A DNA stretch of 64,000 nucleotides from Tissierella praeacuta_A (GTDB lineage Bacteria > Bacillota > Clostridia > Tissierellales > Tissierellaceae). The stretch is taken from assembly GCF_040396155.1 (NCBI RefSeq), contig NZ_JBEBOY010000006.1:1-64000 (forward strand). The letters are read 5' to 3'. Every line of letters starts with the position of its first letter. Positions within the stretch are counted from its first letter, which is position 1. The translations under genes were made by a program, and so were the position numbers. The notes beneath the pieces were generated by a model. It was given only the letters and a program-made list of their open reading frames with translations. It had not been told where the DNA came from and ran no database searches. This document shows, one piece after another, positions 24,289 to 33,605 of the stretch.

Positions 24289-25266
24289 TTATTTAAAAGA
24301 TTCTGCCATCTTTATTAATTCATCTCTCGCAATACCTCTTCCATTTAATATATAAATAACACCATTATCTTCCCAGTCAAGATTATTATCATATAGTAAA
24401 GCATCTACACCATTAATCTTTATCTTTTCAACTTTATTTGCTCCAGCTTCGTATCCATTTTCTTCATCAGCAAATCTTTGCTGCATATATATAAATTCTC
24501 CAGTTTTATCATTGGTAAAGAATAAAGAAATATATTTACTATTCTCTACGGTGTCATTCTCATTTCCTCTGAAAAATTCAGCTCTATCAAATTCATATCC
24601 TTCTGGTAAATAACTAGGAAGTATAACATTAAAACAAGTGTAATTATTTAATTCACTGGTATTTTTAACTACTAAGTCTTTTATTTCTCTTTCCTTTTCT
24701 TTTTCATCAGCTGTTACTATCTTTATGTTACCACTCTCATCGGTACTAAAACCACCAATCTCTTTTCCATCAACTGTGTATATTTTTTGAGGGTCATCTG
24801 CTAAAAATACTTCTACTGGTTTTCCATCTTTATCAAAGATTTTACCTTTAAGTTCCTCTGGAACTGGAAATGATTCTACAGGTTCTTCCTCTATTACTGT
24901 TACATGCCCAAGTGTCATAGTTTTTACTATTTTATCTACTATTTCTTGTGCAAAGGATGTTCTCATTGTGGAAACACCTAGTATGCATACTAAAGTAAGT
25001 GAAGCCACCTTCACCATTGGATGTTTAAATCTGCTTGATTTTTTCATATTATTTTTTCCTCCATATTCATTAATATTTTCTAAACTCTTATTAAAGGTTT
25101 CATCTTTATTACTATTTTTGCTAAAGTCATTATTAGCCAATGATTTTCCCAATTGTAGAAGTTCTTTATATTCCCCTTCGGGATTATTTTGGGATTCTAT
25201 ACCATTGAGATAATCATCTATATCCATGGAAAATCTATCTTCAATGTTTTTTTTATTCAAACCCAT
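24289..25266 (-). CDS. DUF4367-domain membrane protein, probable anti-sigma partner
   Basis: 325 residues: a cytoplasmic N-terminus of about 80 residues, one transmembrane helix (about 86-103), a spacer domain rich in acidic residues (VIEEEPVESFPVPEELKGKIFDKDGKPVEVFLADD), and a C-terminal DUF4367 domain ending GVIYILNGRGIARDELIKMAESFK. The DGKPVEVFLADDPQKIYTVDGKEIGGF segment looks like a duplicated small beta unit. It overlaps the ECF sigma gene by 14 bases, matching the layout at 14052-15267, with which it is paralogous. Confidence 0.8.
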   Translation of the reverse strand: MGLNKKNIEDRFSMDIDDYLNGIESQNNPEGEYKELLQLGKSLANNDFSKNSNKDETFNKSLENINEYGGKNNMKKSSRFKHPMVKVASLTLVCILGVSTMRTSFAQEIVDKIVKTMTLGHVTVIEEEPVESFPVPEELKGKIFDKDGKPVEVFLADDPQKIYTVDGKEIGGFSTDESGNIKIVTADEKEKEREIKDLVVKNTSELNNYTCFNVILPSYLPEGYEFDRAEFFRGNENDTVENSKYISLFFTNDKTGEFIYMQQRFADEENGYEAGANKVEKIKINGVDALLYDNNLDWEDNGVIYILNGRGIARDELIKMAESFK

Positions 25267-25822
25267 CCCCTCTTTCCAATTTACTTTTCAATTTTTTCAT
25301 TGTACGATAAAGGATTACACCAACATTACTTTCAGTTATATCTAATACTTCTGCAATTTCCACGTTTTTTAAATTTGCACCAAATTTAAGAGCCACAATA
25401 TTTTTTTCTCTTTCATCTAAAATTTTTAATGCTTTTAAAAGTTCATCAGTGGTTTCTTCTATCTCAATTATTTTTTCTGGTGTTCCTTTATTAGATATTA
25501 AGTCTCTAATTTTATCAATTGAAAATAATTTGCATTTTTTTAAATCTCTAAAATAATCATTTACTACATTTCTAGCTATGGCAAATAACCATACCTCGAA
25601 TTGTGCCTTTTCTTCACAATAGGTATCTATTTTGACCATTACCTTCTCAAAGACTTGACTGGTTAAGTCTTCCGCTGTATGATAAGCATTAATTCGATAA
25701 TATATATAGTTATAAACTCTTTTATAATATGTTTCAAAAACATAAGTAAAATCCTTTTCTTTACAGAAATTCTTCTCTGATTGTTCTTTATTTAAAATAT
25801 CTATTGATGCAACTTGTTGCAA
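25253..25822 (-). CDS. ECF-type RNA polymerase sigma factor
   Basis: 189 residues with region 2 (YYKRVYNYIYYRINAYHTAEDLTSQVFEKVM; WLFAIARNVVNDYFR) and region 4 (LDEREKNIVALKFGANLKNVEIAEVLDITESNVGVILYRTMKKL). The start is TTG at 25822 behind AAGGAGG. It is upstream of, and coupled to, a DUF4367 gene. It is clearly different in sequence from the other ECF factor at 14713, so the two pairs are not a recent duplication. Confidence 0.88.
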   Translation of the reverse strand: MQQVASIDILNKEQSEKNFCKEKDFTYVFETYYKRVYNYIYYRINAYHTAEDLTSQVFEKVMVKIDTYCEEKAQFEVWLFAIARNVVNDYFRDLKKCKLFSIDKIRDLISNKGTPEKIIEIEETTDELLKALKILDEREKNIVALKFGANLKNVEIAEVLDITESNVGVILYRTMKKLKSKLERGDGFE

Positions 25823-26236
25823 TTTTTTAAAACCTCCTTCCTATCTTTACCTAGCTAAGTAAAACCTATATGTTTTAAACTTGTTTTTCACTTCCTTTCT
25901 CATATGTTAATACGGTAAATTTTCGATTCCATTACATATTATTTTAAATTTTATCATAGAAAATAAAAAGACCCTAGTGTTTTGATTTGCTCCTCCTTAC
26001 AGTAAACATTTTTTATTATTTTATATGTCTACCATAAGTAAAGGATATAATCTCCACTAGAGTATCTATAGTTTAATATTATTTTCATCTGACATATCCA
26101 AATATTTCTAAATTACTAAAAACTTCTTTACTAATTTTTTAATAAATATAAACTTAAAATTGAAAATAATATTCCATATTCTTCTTTCTTAAAAATGTCT
26201 TTTACTTTATTAAAATTAAAATATCCTAATTAAATA
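25823..26236. other. Intergenic region between lpdA and the second ECF operon
   Basis: About 415 AT-rich bases. It must contain the ECF operon promoter, but I could not pick one with confidence and found no copy of the TGTCACA-type element seen at 14032. I see no RNA structure, repeat or convincing small gene. Confidence 0.4.
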
Positions 26237-26270
26237 GAAAAAGAAGATAGTTTAAACTATCTTCTTTTTC
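26237..26270 (-). terminator. Terminator of the glycine cleavage operon
   Basis: A perfect 34-base palindrome (arms 26237-26253 and 26254-26270) overlapping the lpdA stop codon; the 3' arm on the minus strand ends in five T. Confidence 0.85.
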
Positions 26271-27675
26271 TCGGCGGTGCTATATGAATAGCCTGATTTT
26301 CTAGTCCTAATGTAGCTTCATAGAATGTTTCTGAAAGAGTTGGATGAGCATGAATTGTTCTCATTATACTATGGATATCTAAGTTATTAGCCATTGCCAA
26401 CGTTCCTTCAGCAATCAAATCATTTGCATGAGGTCCAAGTATATGAACACCTAGAACTTTTTTATCTTCTTCTCCAGCGAGTATCTTTATTATACCCTCA
26501 CCTTCTCCTAAGGACAGAGCTTTTCCATTGGCTGCAAACATAAATTTACTTGCTTTATAAGGTATGCCTTTTTCCTTAAGCTCTTCTTCAGTATAACCTA
26601 CATGAGCTACTTCATTCATTGTAAATACACAGTTTGGATAAATATCTAGATTGATATCTGGCGTATGACCCATTATCTTTTCCATTACATATACGCCTTG
26701 AGCAGATGCTACATGAGCCAACTGAACCCCTCTATTTACATCTCCTATGGCATATATTCCAGAAATATTTGTTTCAAACTCATTATCTACAAAGATACCC
26801 TTATTATCATATTTAATCCCTAGTCCATCTAGATTTAGTCCTTCCACTACAGGACCCCTACCAGATGCAATAAGAACTTTATCACCTATTACTTCTATCT
26901 CTTCGTCTTTTTCTTTATATCTAGCTAATACTCTAAGCTTGTCCCCTTCTTTGGTAATCTCCTTTGCCCTAATATCAACATAGGTTTCAATCCCTTGTTT
27001 CTTTAGCATTGGAACAAGTCTTCTTGAAATTTCTTTATCTGCATCTTTTAAGATTCTGGATGCTAAAAGAATTACCTTGGAACCTAATTCTTGATAAATA
27101 CTTGCAAATTCTAACCCTATTACTCCACCACCTACTACAATTAGAGTTTCTGGAATTTCATCCATTTCTAAAAGGTCATCAGAGGTAATTACCCCTTTTA
27201 AATCCACTCCTTTTGTTTCAGTCATTTGAGGCTTAGAACCTGTAGCTATAACTATATTATCTACAGTTATTTCCTTTGTAGTTCCGTCCTTTAAATCTAC
27301 AGAAATATTGTTTTTGTCTTTTATATTAGCTGTTCCACGTAGAAACTCTATGTTTTTATAAGAGGATATAAGTTGTTCAATACCTCCTACTAAAGTATTT
27401 ACAACTTTATTTTTTCTCTCCTGTAGTGCTTTTCCATCCATTTTAAATTCTCCTGCTGTAATTCCGAACTCAGCAGCTCTTTTAAAACTGGACATAATCT
27501 CTGCATTCCTAAAATATGTTTTAGTAGGGATACAGCCTCTATTAAGACATGTACCCCCTACCTCTCTATTCTCTATTAAGATTATATTTGCACCAAGTTG
27601 AGCTCCTCTTATTGCCGCTACATAGCCTCCTGGACCAGCTCCTATAACTGCAATAGTTTTAGTCAAGCGGTACAC
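26257..27675 (-). CDS. lpdA: Dihydrolipoyl dehydrogenase (glycine cleavage L-protein)
   Basis: 472 residues: N-terminal FAD motif GAGPGG, redox-active disulfide GGTCLNRGC (C43/C48), NAD motif VVGGGVIGLEFASIYQELG, second FAD motif YAIGDVNRGVQLAH, and catalytic HAHPTLSE near the C-terminus. It reoxidises the dihydrolipoyl arm of GcvH, reducing NAD+. It abuts gcvPB. The frame opens at GTG 27675, but TTG at 27666 (MTKTIAVIGAGPGG) with AGGTG six bases upstream is an equally likely start. Confidence 0.95.
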   Translation of the reverse strand: MYRLTKTIAVIGAGPGGYVAAIRGAQLGANIILIENREVGGTCLNRGCIPTKTYFRNAEIMSSFKRAAEFGITAGEFKMDGKALQERKNKVVNTLVGGIEQLISSYKNIEFLRGTANIKDKNNISVDLKDGTTKEITVDNIVIATGSKPQMTETKGVDLKGVITSDDLLEMDEIPETLIVVGGGVIGLEFASIYQELGSKVILLASRILKDADKEISRRLVPMLKKQGIETYVDIRAKEITKEGDKLRVLARYKEKDEEIEVIGDKVLIASGRGPVVEGLNLDGLGIKYDNKGIFVDNEFETNISGIYAIGDVNRGVQLAHVASAQGVYVMEKIMGHTPDINLDIYPNCVFTMNEVAHVGYTEEELKEKGIPYKASKFMFAANGKALSLGEGEGIIKILAGEEDKKVLGVHILGPHANDLIAEGTLAMANNLDIHSIMRTIHAHPTLSETFYEATLGLENQAIHIAPPRKRR

Positions 27676-29130
27676 CTACCCTTCGTATCTAAGCACAGGA
27701 TTTCTTGCTGCTTTTGTTTCATCTGGTCTGCTTACAATAGTGTTAAGAGGCGCATCCTTTAATAATTGTGGATTTTCACTTGCCTCCTTAGAAATCTCTA
27801 TCATAGCATCTATGAATTCGTCAAGTGTTTCTTTAGATTCAGTTTCTGTTGGTTCAATCATAATTGCTTGATTGATAATCAATGGGAAGTAAACTGTTGG
27901 TGGATGATAACCTTTGTCAAGTAATCTCTTAGCTATATCCAGTGTAGTTACTTCAGATAATGTATCCTTTAATCCACCTAATACAAATTCATGTTTAAAT
28001 ATAGTGTCTATTGGTAAATAGAAATGTTCTTTTAATTTACTAGCCATATAGTTAGCATTCAATACAGCTATTTCACTAGCTCTCTTCAATCCATCACTAC
28101 CCATTGTTAGTATATAAGTATATGCTCTAACTAATATACCAAAGTGTCCAAAGAAATCTTTAACCTTACCTATAGTATACGGTACATTGTAATCTAGATA
28201 ATATCTATCTCCATCTTTTTGTACTATTGGAACAGGTAAGAATTCTTCAAGATGTTTTTTAACCCCTATTGGTCCTGAGCCTGGACCTCCACCACCGTGA
28301 GGTGTTGAGAAAGTTTTGTGAATATTAAAGTGAACTACGTCAAATCCCATATCTCCTGGTCTTGCATGACCTAAGATGGCATTAGCATTAGCTCCATCAT
28401 AGTATAATTGTCCTCCTGCATCATGAACAATTTTAGCAATTTCCTTGATATGCTTATCAAATATACCAAGTGTATTTGGATTTGTAAGCATTAATCCTGC
28501 TGTATCATCTCCTACTACAGCTTTAAGTGCTTCTAAGTCTACTAAACCTTCTTTAGTTGACTTAACTTCTACTATTTTATATCCAGCCATTGCTGCTGTA
28601 GCTGGGTTAGTACCGTGAGCAGAGTCTGGAACTATGATTTTATTTCGTTTAAAATCTCCATTCTTCTCATGGTATGCCTTAATAACCATAACGCCAGTTA
28701 ATTCTCCATGAGCTCCTGCTGCTGGTTGTAAACTCATTTTATCCATACCAGCTATTTCAGATAAAGATCTATCTAGTTCATACATTAATTGTAATGCACC
28801 TTGAGTACAACATTCAGATTGATATGGATGAATATTTGCAAATCCATCATATCTACATGTATCTTCATTAATTTTTGGATTATACTTCATGGTACAAGAG
28901 CCAAGTGGATAAAATCCAGTATCTAGCCCATAGTTTTTATTTGATAAATTTGTATAATGTCTTATTACATCAACCTCAGATAGTTCTGGAAAATCAAGTT
29001 CAGTATCAGATAAAAATTCTTGTGGAATAAAACTATTTATATCCTTATCTTCTACATCTAATTCTGGAAGATTATATGCTTTTCTTCCTGGTTTAGATAA
29101 TTCAAATATTAGTTTTTCATACTTTCTCAT
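27676..29130 (-). CDS. gcvPB: Glycine dehydrogenase (decarboxylating) subunit 2
   Basis: 484 residues, the PLP-binding half of the two-subunit P-protein. The pyridoxal lysine lies in FNIHKTFSTPHGGGGPGSGP. It decarboxylates glycine and passes the aminomethyl group to lipoyl-GcvH, together with GcvPA. Start and preceding stop overlap as ATGA, so translation is coupled to gcvPA. Length is normal for the Firmicute split type. Confidence 0.97.
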   Translation of the reverse strand: MRKYEKLIFELSKPGRKAYNLPELDVEDKDINSFIPQEFLSDTELDFPELSEVDVIRHYTNLSNKNYGLDTGFYPLGSCTMKYNPKINEDTCRYDGFANIHPYQSECCTQGALQLMYELDRSLSEIAGMDKMSLQPAAGAHGELTGVMVIKAYHEKNGDFKRNKIIVPDSAHGTNPATAAMAGYKIVEVKSTKEGLVDLEALKAVVGDDTAGLMLTNPNTLGIFDKHIKEIAKIVHDAGGQLYYDGANANAILGHARPGDMGFDVVHFNIHKTFSTPHGGGGPGSGPIGVKKHLEEFLPVPIVQKDGDRYYLDYNVPYTIGKVKDFFGHFGILVRAYTYILTMGSDGLKRASEIAVLNANYMASKLKEHFYLPIDTIFKHEFVLGGLKDTLSEVTTLDIAKRLLDKGYHPPTVYFPLIINQAIMIEPTETESKETLDEFIDAMIEISKEASENPQLLKDAPLNTIVSRPDETKAARNPVLRYEG

Positions 29131-30473
29131 TTTATCCCCTCCAATACACTACTTAATCTATCTATCTCTTCTTTTGTCCTCTTTTCTGTTACTGCATATA
29201 GGACAGCATTTTCCAATTGGGGATAATCTTTACCTAGGTGATATCCACCTATTATTTTTTCATTTCTTAAATCTGCATTTATTTTATCAGCATCTATATC
29301 AGATGTAACAGCAAATTCTTTAAAGAATGGCTTATCGAAAAGTGGTTTATATTTACCAGATTTAGTAATCTTCTCAAAAGCATAGTGAGCTTTCTTTGTA
29401 CTTTGAAGAGCAACTTCTTTTATCCCCTCTTTTCCTAAAGTCACCATATAAATAGTTGCTGCTAATACATTTAATCCTTGGTTAGAACAAATATTAGAAG
29501 TAGCCTTTTCTCTTCTTATATGTTGTTCTCTAGCTGTAAGTGTTAAAACAAAAGATCTTTTACCATTTTTATCTTCTGTTTGTCCTACTATTCTACCAGG
29601 CAATTTTCTCATATATTCAGATTTAGTAGCTATGAATCCTAAATATGGTCCACCAAATGATAGAGGTATACCCATACCTTGAGCTTCTCCTACTACTATA
29701 TCAACACCTAATTCACCTGGTTTCTTTAAAACAGCAAGAGATATTGGATCAACAGATGCTATAAAGCTAGCCTTCTTAACTTTATGAACAATTTCTCCTG
29801 TAGCCTTTAAATCTTCAATTATGCCAAAGAAATTTGGACTTTGAACTATAACTGCTGCAGTATTATCATTTACTTTTTCTTCTAATTTCTCTAAATCAGT
29901 AACTCCATCTTTCATATCAACTTCTATAACTTTTAGTCCTTGAGCATGTGCATAGGTCTTTAGAACTCGTATTGATTCTGGTCTTACTGTCTTAGATACT
30001 ATGATTTCACCTTTTCTAGAAGTTGCTGCAGCCATTAAAGCTGCCTCAGTAATAGCAGTACCACCATCATATAATGAAGCATTCGCAACATCCATTCCAG
30101 TTAAATTGCACATAAGTGTCTGGAATTCAAATATATACTGTAAAGTACCTTGACTTATCTCCGGTTGGTATGGAGTATATGATGTATAAAATTCTGATCT
30201 TGAAATAATATGGTTAATTATTGAAGGAATATAATGATCATATGCTCCAGCACCAAGGAAACATGGCATCTCACTTGTTGAACAGTTTTTTTGTGCTAAT
30301 GAACTCAAATATGAACTAACTTCAAGTTCACTCTTTGCCTTAGGTAAATTCAACTCTCTATTTAATCTCATGTCCCCTGGAACATCACTAAATAAATCAT
30401 CTATAGAATTTAGCCCAATGGACTTTAGCATTTCCTGCTCGTCTTCGTGAGTGGTTGATATATATGGAAACAT
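29127..30473 (-). CDS. gcvPA: Glycine dehydrogenase (decarboxylating) subunit 1
   Basis: 448 residues matching the N-terminal half of P-protein: an FPYISTTHEDEQEMLKSIGL opening, then FLGAGAYDHYIPSI, SQGTLQYIFEFQTLMCNLTGMDVANASLYDGGTA, and QTEDKNGKRSFVLTLTAREQHIRREKATSNICSNQ. It forms the alpha2-beta2 decarboxylase with GcvPB. The ribosome site GAGGAGGAA lies inside the acidic tail codons of gcvH, three bases upstream in the operon. Confidence 0.97.
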   Translation of the reverse strand: MFPYISTTHEDEQEMLKSIGLNSIDDLFSDVPGDMRLNRELNLPKAKSELEVSSYLSSLAQKNCSTSEMPCFLGAGAYDHYIPSIINHIISRSEFYTSYTPYQPEISQGTLQYIFEFQTLMCNLTGMDVANASLYDGGTAITEAALMAAATSRKGEIIVSKTVRPESIRVLKTYAHAQGLKVIEVDMKDGVTDLEKLEEKVNDNTAAVIVQSPNFFGIIEDLKATGEIVHKVKKASFIASVDPISLAVLKKPGELGVDIVVGEAQGMGIPLSFGGPYLGFIATKSEYMRKLPGRIVGQTEDKNGKRSFVLTLTAREQHIRREKATSNICSNQGLNVLAATIYMVTLGKEGIKEVALQSTKKAHYAFEKITKSGKYKPLFDKPFFKEFAVTSDIDADKINADLRNEKIIGGYHLGKDYPQLENAVLYAVTEKRTKEEIDRLSSVLEGIK

Positions 30474-30476
30474 ATT

Positions 30477-30860
30477 TTATTCCTCCTCAGCTAAAAACTT
30501 TTCATATTCCTCACTTGTCATTAATTCTTCTAATTCATCTTTATTAGTCATTTCTATTTTAATCATCCAGTTTTCATATGGATCTGCATTTAAAAGAGCT
30601 GGATCGTCTATTAATTCTTCATTTATTGCTACTACTTTTCCACTTACTGGCATATAAATATCTGCAGCTGCCTTAACTGATTCTACAGCTGAAAAAGCTT
30701 CTTCTTTTTCAATTTCATCATCAACTTCTGGAAGCTCTACATAAACTATATCTCCTAAATGATGTTGTGCATAATCAGCAACACCTACAACTGCTAAATT
30801 TCCTTCTATTTTAATCCATTCATGATCTTTAGTATAATTTAATCCTTTTACAACTTTCAT
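30477..30860 (-). CDS. gcvH: Glycine cleavage system H-protein
   Basis: 127 residues, the lipoyl carrier that shuttles the aminomethyl group between P-, T- and L-proteins. The lipoylation site is K63 in ESVKAAADI, with the standard HHLGDIVYVELPEVDD segment before it. The start ATG follows GGAGGGTTAAAAG. It sits between gcvT and gcvPA in the expected order; no lipoate ligase is present in the window. Confidence 0.97.
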   Translation of the reverse strand: MKVVKGLNYTKDHEWIKIEGNLAVVGVADYAQHHLGDIVYVELPEVDDEIEKEEAFSAVESVKAAADIYMPVSGKVVAINEELIDDPALLNADPYENWMIKIEMTNKDELEELMTSEEYEKFLAEEE

Positions 30861-30880
30861 CTTTTAACCCTCCTAATTTA

Positions 30881-31975
30881 TTATTTTTTTAAGAATTTTT
30901 TACTAACTATTTTTGCCTTAGCTGGCTTATTTCTTATAATAATATCAATTTCTGTTCCTAATTCTGTATATTCAGGTGAAATAAGTGCGTTACCAATATT
31001 TTTCTTAAGAGTTGGTGACATATAACCTGTAGTTACATGCCCTATTGTCTTACCATCTTTTTGAATTTCATAGCCTTCTCTTGGAATTCCTCTGTCGATC
31101 ATTTCAAATCCAGCTAATTTTCTCTTAAGTCCTTCTTTCCAATGTTTATTAAGAGCTTCCTTACCTATAAAATCGGACGCCTTATCAAGTTTTACGAAAT
31201 ATTTAAATCCACCCTCTAAAGGATTTATTTCATCAGAAATTTCATGACCATATAATGGTAATGAAGCTTCAAATCTAAGAGTATCTCTACAGCCTAAACC
31301 ACAAGGTTTAATACCTGCTTCTTTTCCTGCTTCAAGTATATCTTTCCATACCTTTACTATACCTTCATTGGTTGTATAAACTTCAAAACCATCTTCTCCA
31401 GTATATCCAGTTCTAGAAATCATACACTCTACTCCATTAATATCTACCTTTCTATTTAATGTAAAGAAAGTAATTGTATTTAAATCAGTCTTTGTTAACT
31501 TTTGTAGTGTTTTTTGTGCTAGAGGTCCTTGTATTGCTACTTCTCCAACAGTATCGGAAATATTAGTGATTTCTACGTCAAAATTACCTTTTTGATCTAC
31601 TATCCATTTGTAATCCTTTGCCGTATTTGAAGCATTTACTACTAAATAGAAATCATCATGAGCCAGTCTATATACTAATAAGTCGTCTACTACCCCTCCA
31701 TCAGGCGCACACATAAAAGTATAGACGATTTGGTTATCCACAACTTTAGATATATCATTTGTCATAAGATAATCTACGAATGCCAAAGCTTCCTTTCCTT
31801 TAATAGTGATTTCACCCATATGGGATACATCAAATAAACCTACTGCATTTCTGACAGCCTCATGTTCTGCAATTAAACCCTCATATTGTACAGGAAGATA
31901 CCAACCTGCATAATCAACTACTTTTCCTCCTAAATCTACATGCTCATCATATAATGGGGTCTTCTTTGCTTCCAT
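30881..31975 (-). CDS. gcvT: Aminomethyltransferase (glycine cleavage T-protein)
   Basis: 364 residues. It transfers the methylene group from aminomethyl-GcvH to tetrahydrofolate, releasing ammonia. Visible hallmarks are the N-terminal KTPLYDEHVDLGGKVVDYAGW, the folate-pocket DVSHMGE (the aspartate is the presumed catalytic residue), SRTGYTGEDGFEVY and GLGCRDTLRFEASLPLYGHE. It is the first gene of the five-gene operon gcvT-gcvH-gcvPA-gcvPB-lpdA. The ATG follows AAGGAGTGGTTAA. Confidence 0.97.
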   Translation of the reverse strand: MEAKKTPLYDEHVDLGGKVVDYAGWYLPVQYEGLIAEHEAVRNAVGLFDVSHMGEITIKGKEALAFVDYLMTNDISKVVDNQIVYTFMCAPDGGVVDDLLVYRLAHDDFYLVVNASNTAKDYKWIVDQKGNFDVEITNISDTVGEVAIQGPLAQKTLQKLTKTDLNTITFFTLNRKVDINGVECMISRTGYTGEDGFEVYTTNEGIVKVWKDILEAGKEAGIKPCGLGCRDTLRFEASLPLYGHEISDEINPLEGGFKYFVKLDKASDFIGKEALNKHWKEGLKRKLAGFEMIDRGIPREGYEIQKDGKTIGHVTTGYMSPTLKKNIGNALISPEYTELGTEIDIIIRNKPAKAKIVSKKFLKK

Positions 31976-32058
31976 TTAACCACTCCTTCCCTTATTTTTT
32001 CAAATCTACAAATATATTACCCAATTATCTAAAAATTAAACTGATTTTATTTATAGGC

Positions 32059-32088
32059 AGTATATTGTAGTATGACTTAATTATACAA
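32059..32088 (-). promoter_or_regulatory. Candidate promoter of the glycine cleavage operon
   Basis: On the minus strand TTGTAT (32083-32088), an 18-base spacer and TATACT (32059-32064), about 85 bases upstream of gcvT. The -35 box lies inside one arm of an inverted repeat, TATACAAGA (32082-32090) with TCTTGTATA (32141-32149), which may be an operator. No glycine riboswitch is present between this promoter and gcvT. Confidence 0.45.
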
Positions 32089-32217
32089 GAGGAGTAAAAA
32101 ATACGCAATACTGTATTAAATTGATATTATTTAAATTAACTCTTGTATATGTGATATTTATAGCATTAAATGCTAATTTAATATTTTTAATAAAGTTTTA
32201 TCAATTTTTAATTCACT

Positions 32218-32345
32218 TTATCCACATTATCCACAATAGGTCGTGGATAATTTATGTAAACTTCCGATTCTCTTATAACTATTAATTTTCCTAATACTGA
32301 TAAATATGTATTATCAACTATTCACAGTTATCAATCTTATCCACA
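32218..32345. promoter_or_regulatory. Cluster of DnaA boxes
   Basis: Perfect TTATCCACA nonamers occur at 32218-32226, 32227-32235 (directly abutting) and 32337-32345 on the plus strand, with TTATCCACG on the minus strand at 32242-32250. Near-matches beginning TTATCAA lie between them. dnaA and dnaN are not nearby, so this is not recognisably oriC; it resembles the DnaA-titrating or DnaA-regulatory box clusters known elsewhere. It occupies the intergenic space between the gcv promoter and the 3' end of cwlD. Confidence 0.7.
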
Positions 32346-32360
32346 GCTTTTATTAACATT

Positions 32361-33095
32361 TCAAAATTTATGATTTGCATCCATATCGTTAAAATAATTC
32401 ATTATTCCCACATATATTGACCATGCTATTTTTTCTTGATACGATTCATCTATTAATAGCTTTTCTTCCGCAGCATTTGAGAGAAAACCACATTCAACTA
32501 ATACTGCCGGCATACTTACCTCTTTTAATATATATACATCATCTCTTTCATAAGGCTGTCTTTTATTATCTTTATCTAATATATTTTTTAATTCTTCTTG
32601 TATTATTGATGCTAATTTCTCTCCCTCTTCTGATCCACTTTTATAAAATGTCTGTGCCCCATAATAATTAGGTCTAGTAAAGCTGTTTAAATGTATTGAT
32701 ATAAATATATGGCTGCCACTATTATTTACAATTTCCCTTCTCTTTTTTAAATCTTCGGTTTTCATTTGTCTAAGGGTTTTAGCCTCTGATGTATATAAGC
32801 CTTTATCTGTCGTTCTAGTCATAAAAACTATTCCACCACTTTGCTCAATCAATCTTTTAAGTTTTAATGATATTGCTAAATTTATCTCATCTTCTTTAAT
32901 TCCATTTTTACTTACTGCTCCTGGATCTACGCCTCCATGGCCTGGGTCTATAGCAATGATTTTATTTGCTATTGGCAGATAACTTACGGGCATAACCTCA
33001 GATTGCTTCAATAAGCCATAGCTTAGTATTAAAATTATAGCTGCTACTGCTGCTACTAGTCTAATATATCTTTTTTTGATAATAAGTAATTTCAT
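32361..33095 (-). CDS. cwlD: N-acetylmuramoyl-L-alanine amidase CwlD (spore cortex)
   Basis: 244 residues: an N-terminal membrane anchor (about 10-27), then an Amidase_3 domain with IAIDPGHGGVDPGAV, KEDEINLAISLKLKRLIE, the conserved HISIHLNSF and a late glutamate in MPAVLVECGFLSN. CwlD removes the peptide from muramic acid so that muramic-delta-lactam, needed for germination, can form. In related genomes cwlD commonly follows rpsI directly; here about 3 kb of foreign-looking sequence separates them. Confidence 0.92.
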   Translation of the reverse strand: MKLLIIKKRYIRLVAAVAAIILILSYGLLKQSEVMPVSYLPIANKIIAIDPGHGGVDPGAVSKNGIKEDEINLAISLKLKRLIEQSGGIVFMTRTTDKGLYTSEAKTLRQMKTEDLKKRREIVNNSGSHIFISIHLNSFTRPNYYGAQTFYKSGSEEGEKLASIIQEELKNILDKDNKRQPYERDDVYILKEVSMPAVLVECGFLSNAAEEKLLIDESYQEKIAWSIYVGIMNYFNDMDANHKF

Positions 33096-33185
33096 CTCTC
33101 CTTATCCCCTCCTATAGAAATATATTGTAATCTTACAAAGTATATTCCAAGGAAAAGTTAGATTAATTATGAAAATATTAAAAAT

Positions 33186-33203
33186 ACACTGGAGGTCCAG
33201 TGT
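33186..33203. repeat. Perfect inverted repeat upstream of cwlD
   Basis: ACACTGGA-GG-TCCAGTGT, an 18-base dyad about 90 bases upstream of the cwlD start codon. It could be an operator or a compact hairpin. Apart from it I see nothing in 33096-33325 beyond AT-rich spacer. Confidence 0.5.
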
Positions 33204-33325
33204 TTACTATAATTTCTTACTAATAAAGATATTATAAATCTTTTAAAAGATATCTGTTCATTAGAGTAATTTATAATTGTATTAGGTAAATATTACTATA
33301 TGACAACTATTACAGGGAAATCTAG

Positions 33326-33526
33326 ATGCCTACAATGAGTATTTTAAATATGGAACACACTCCTCATGATTGTAGGCATACTTTTGCTAGCAGAATGGAT
33401 AGAGCAGGATCGAACAAAAAATCTTTGCAAAATATAATAGGTCACGCTAACTACTCAACTACTGCTGATATCTATACTCATACAGACATTAAAGAACTTT
33501 TAGAAGCTATTGACATGTTAAAATAG
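33326..33526 (+). pseudogene. Tyrosine recombinase/integrase, C-terminal remnant
   Basis: 66 codons holding the end of a phage-type integrase catalytic domain: HDCRHTFASRM (His-x-x-Arg box), LQNIIGHANYSTTADIYTH (second His and the nucleophilic Tyr). The N-terminal arm-binding and core-binding domains and the first catalytic Arg are missing; a stop codon immediately precedes the ATG. It marks a past integration event between cwlD and rpsI. Confidence 0.8.
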
Positions 33527-33528
33527 TT

Positions 33529-33559
33529 TGTTAGTTGCGTGTTAGTTGTTTGTTAGTTA
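33529..33559. repeat. Three 11-bp direct repeats after the integrase remnant
   Basis: TGTTAGTTG (33529-33537), TGTTAGTTG (33540-33548) and TGTTAGTTA (33551-33559), each 11 bases apart, start two bases after the integrase stop codon. Helically phased direct repeats beside an integrase gene are typical of arm-type integrase binding sites at an attachment site. Confidence 0.6.
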
Positions 33560-33605
33560 GTTACGAATGAATTTTCATAAGTTTTCATAGAATCTCACAA
33601 ATAAT

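Noticed and set aside
31976..32217. Possible glycine riboswitch before gcvT
   Set aside because: Searched by eye for the tandem GGAGAG-type aptamer cores on the minus strand and found none.
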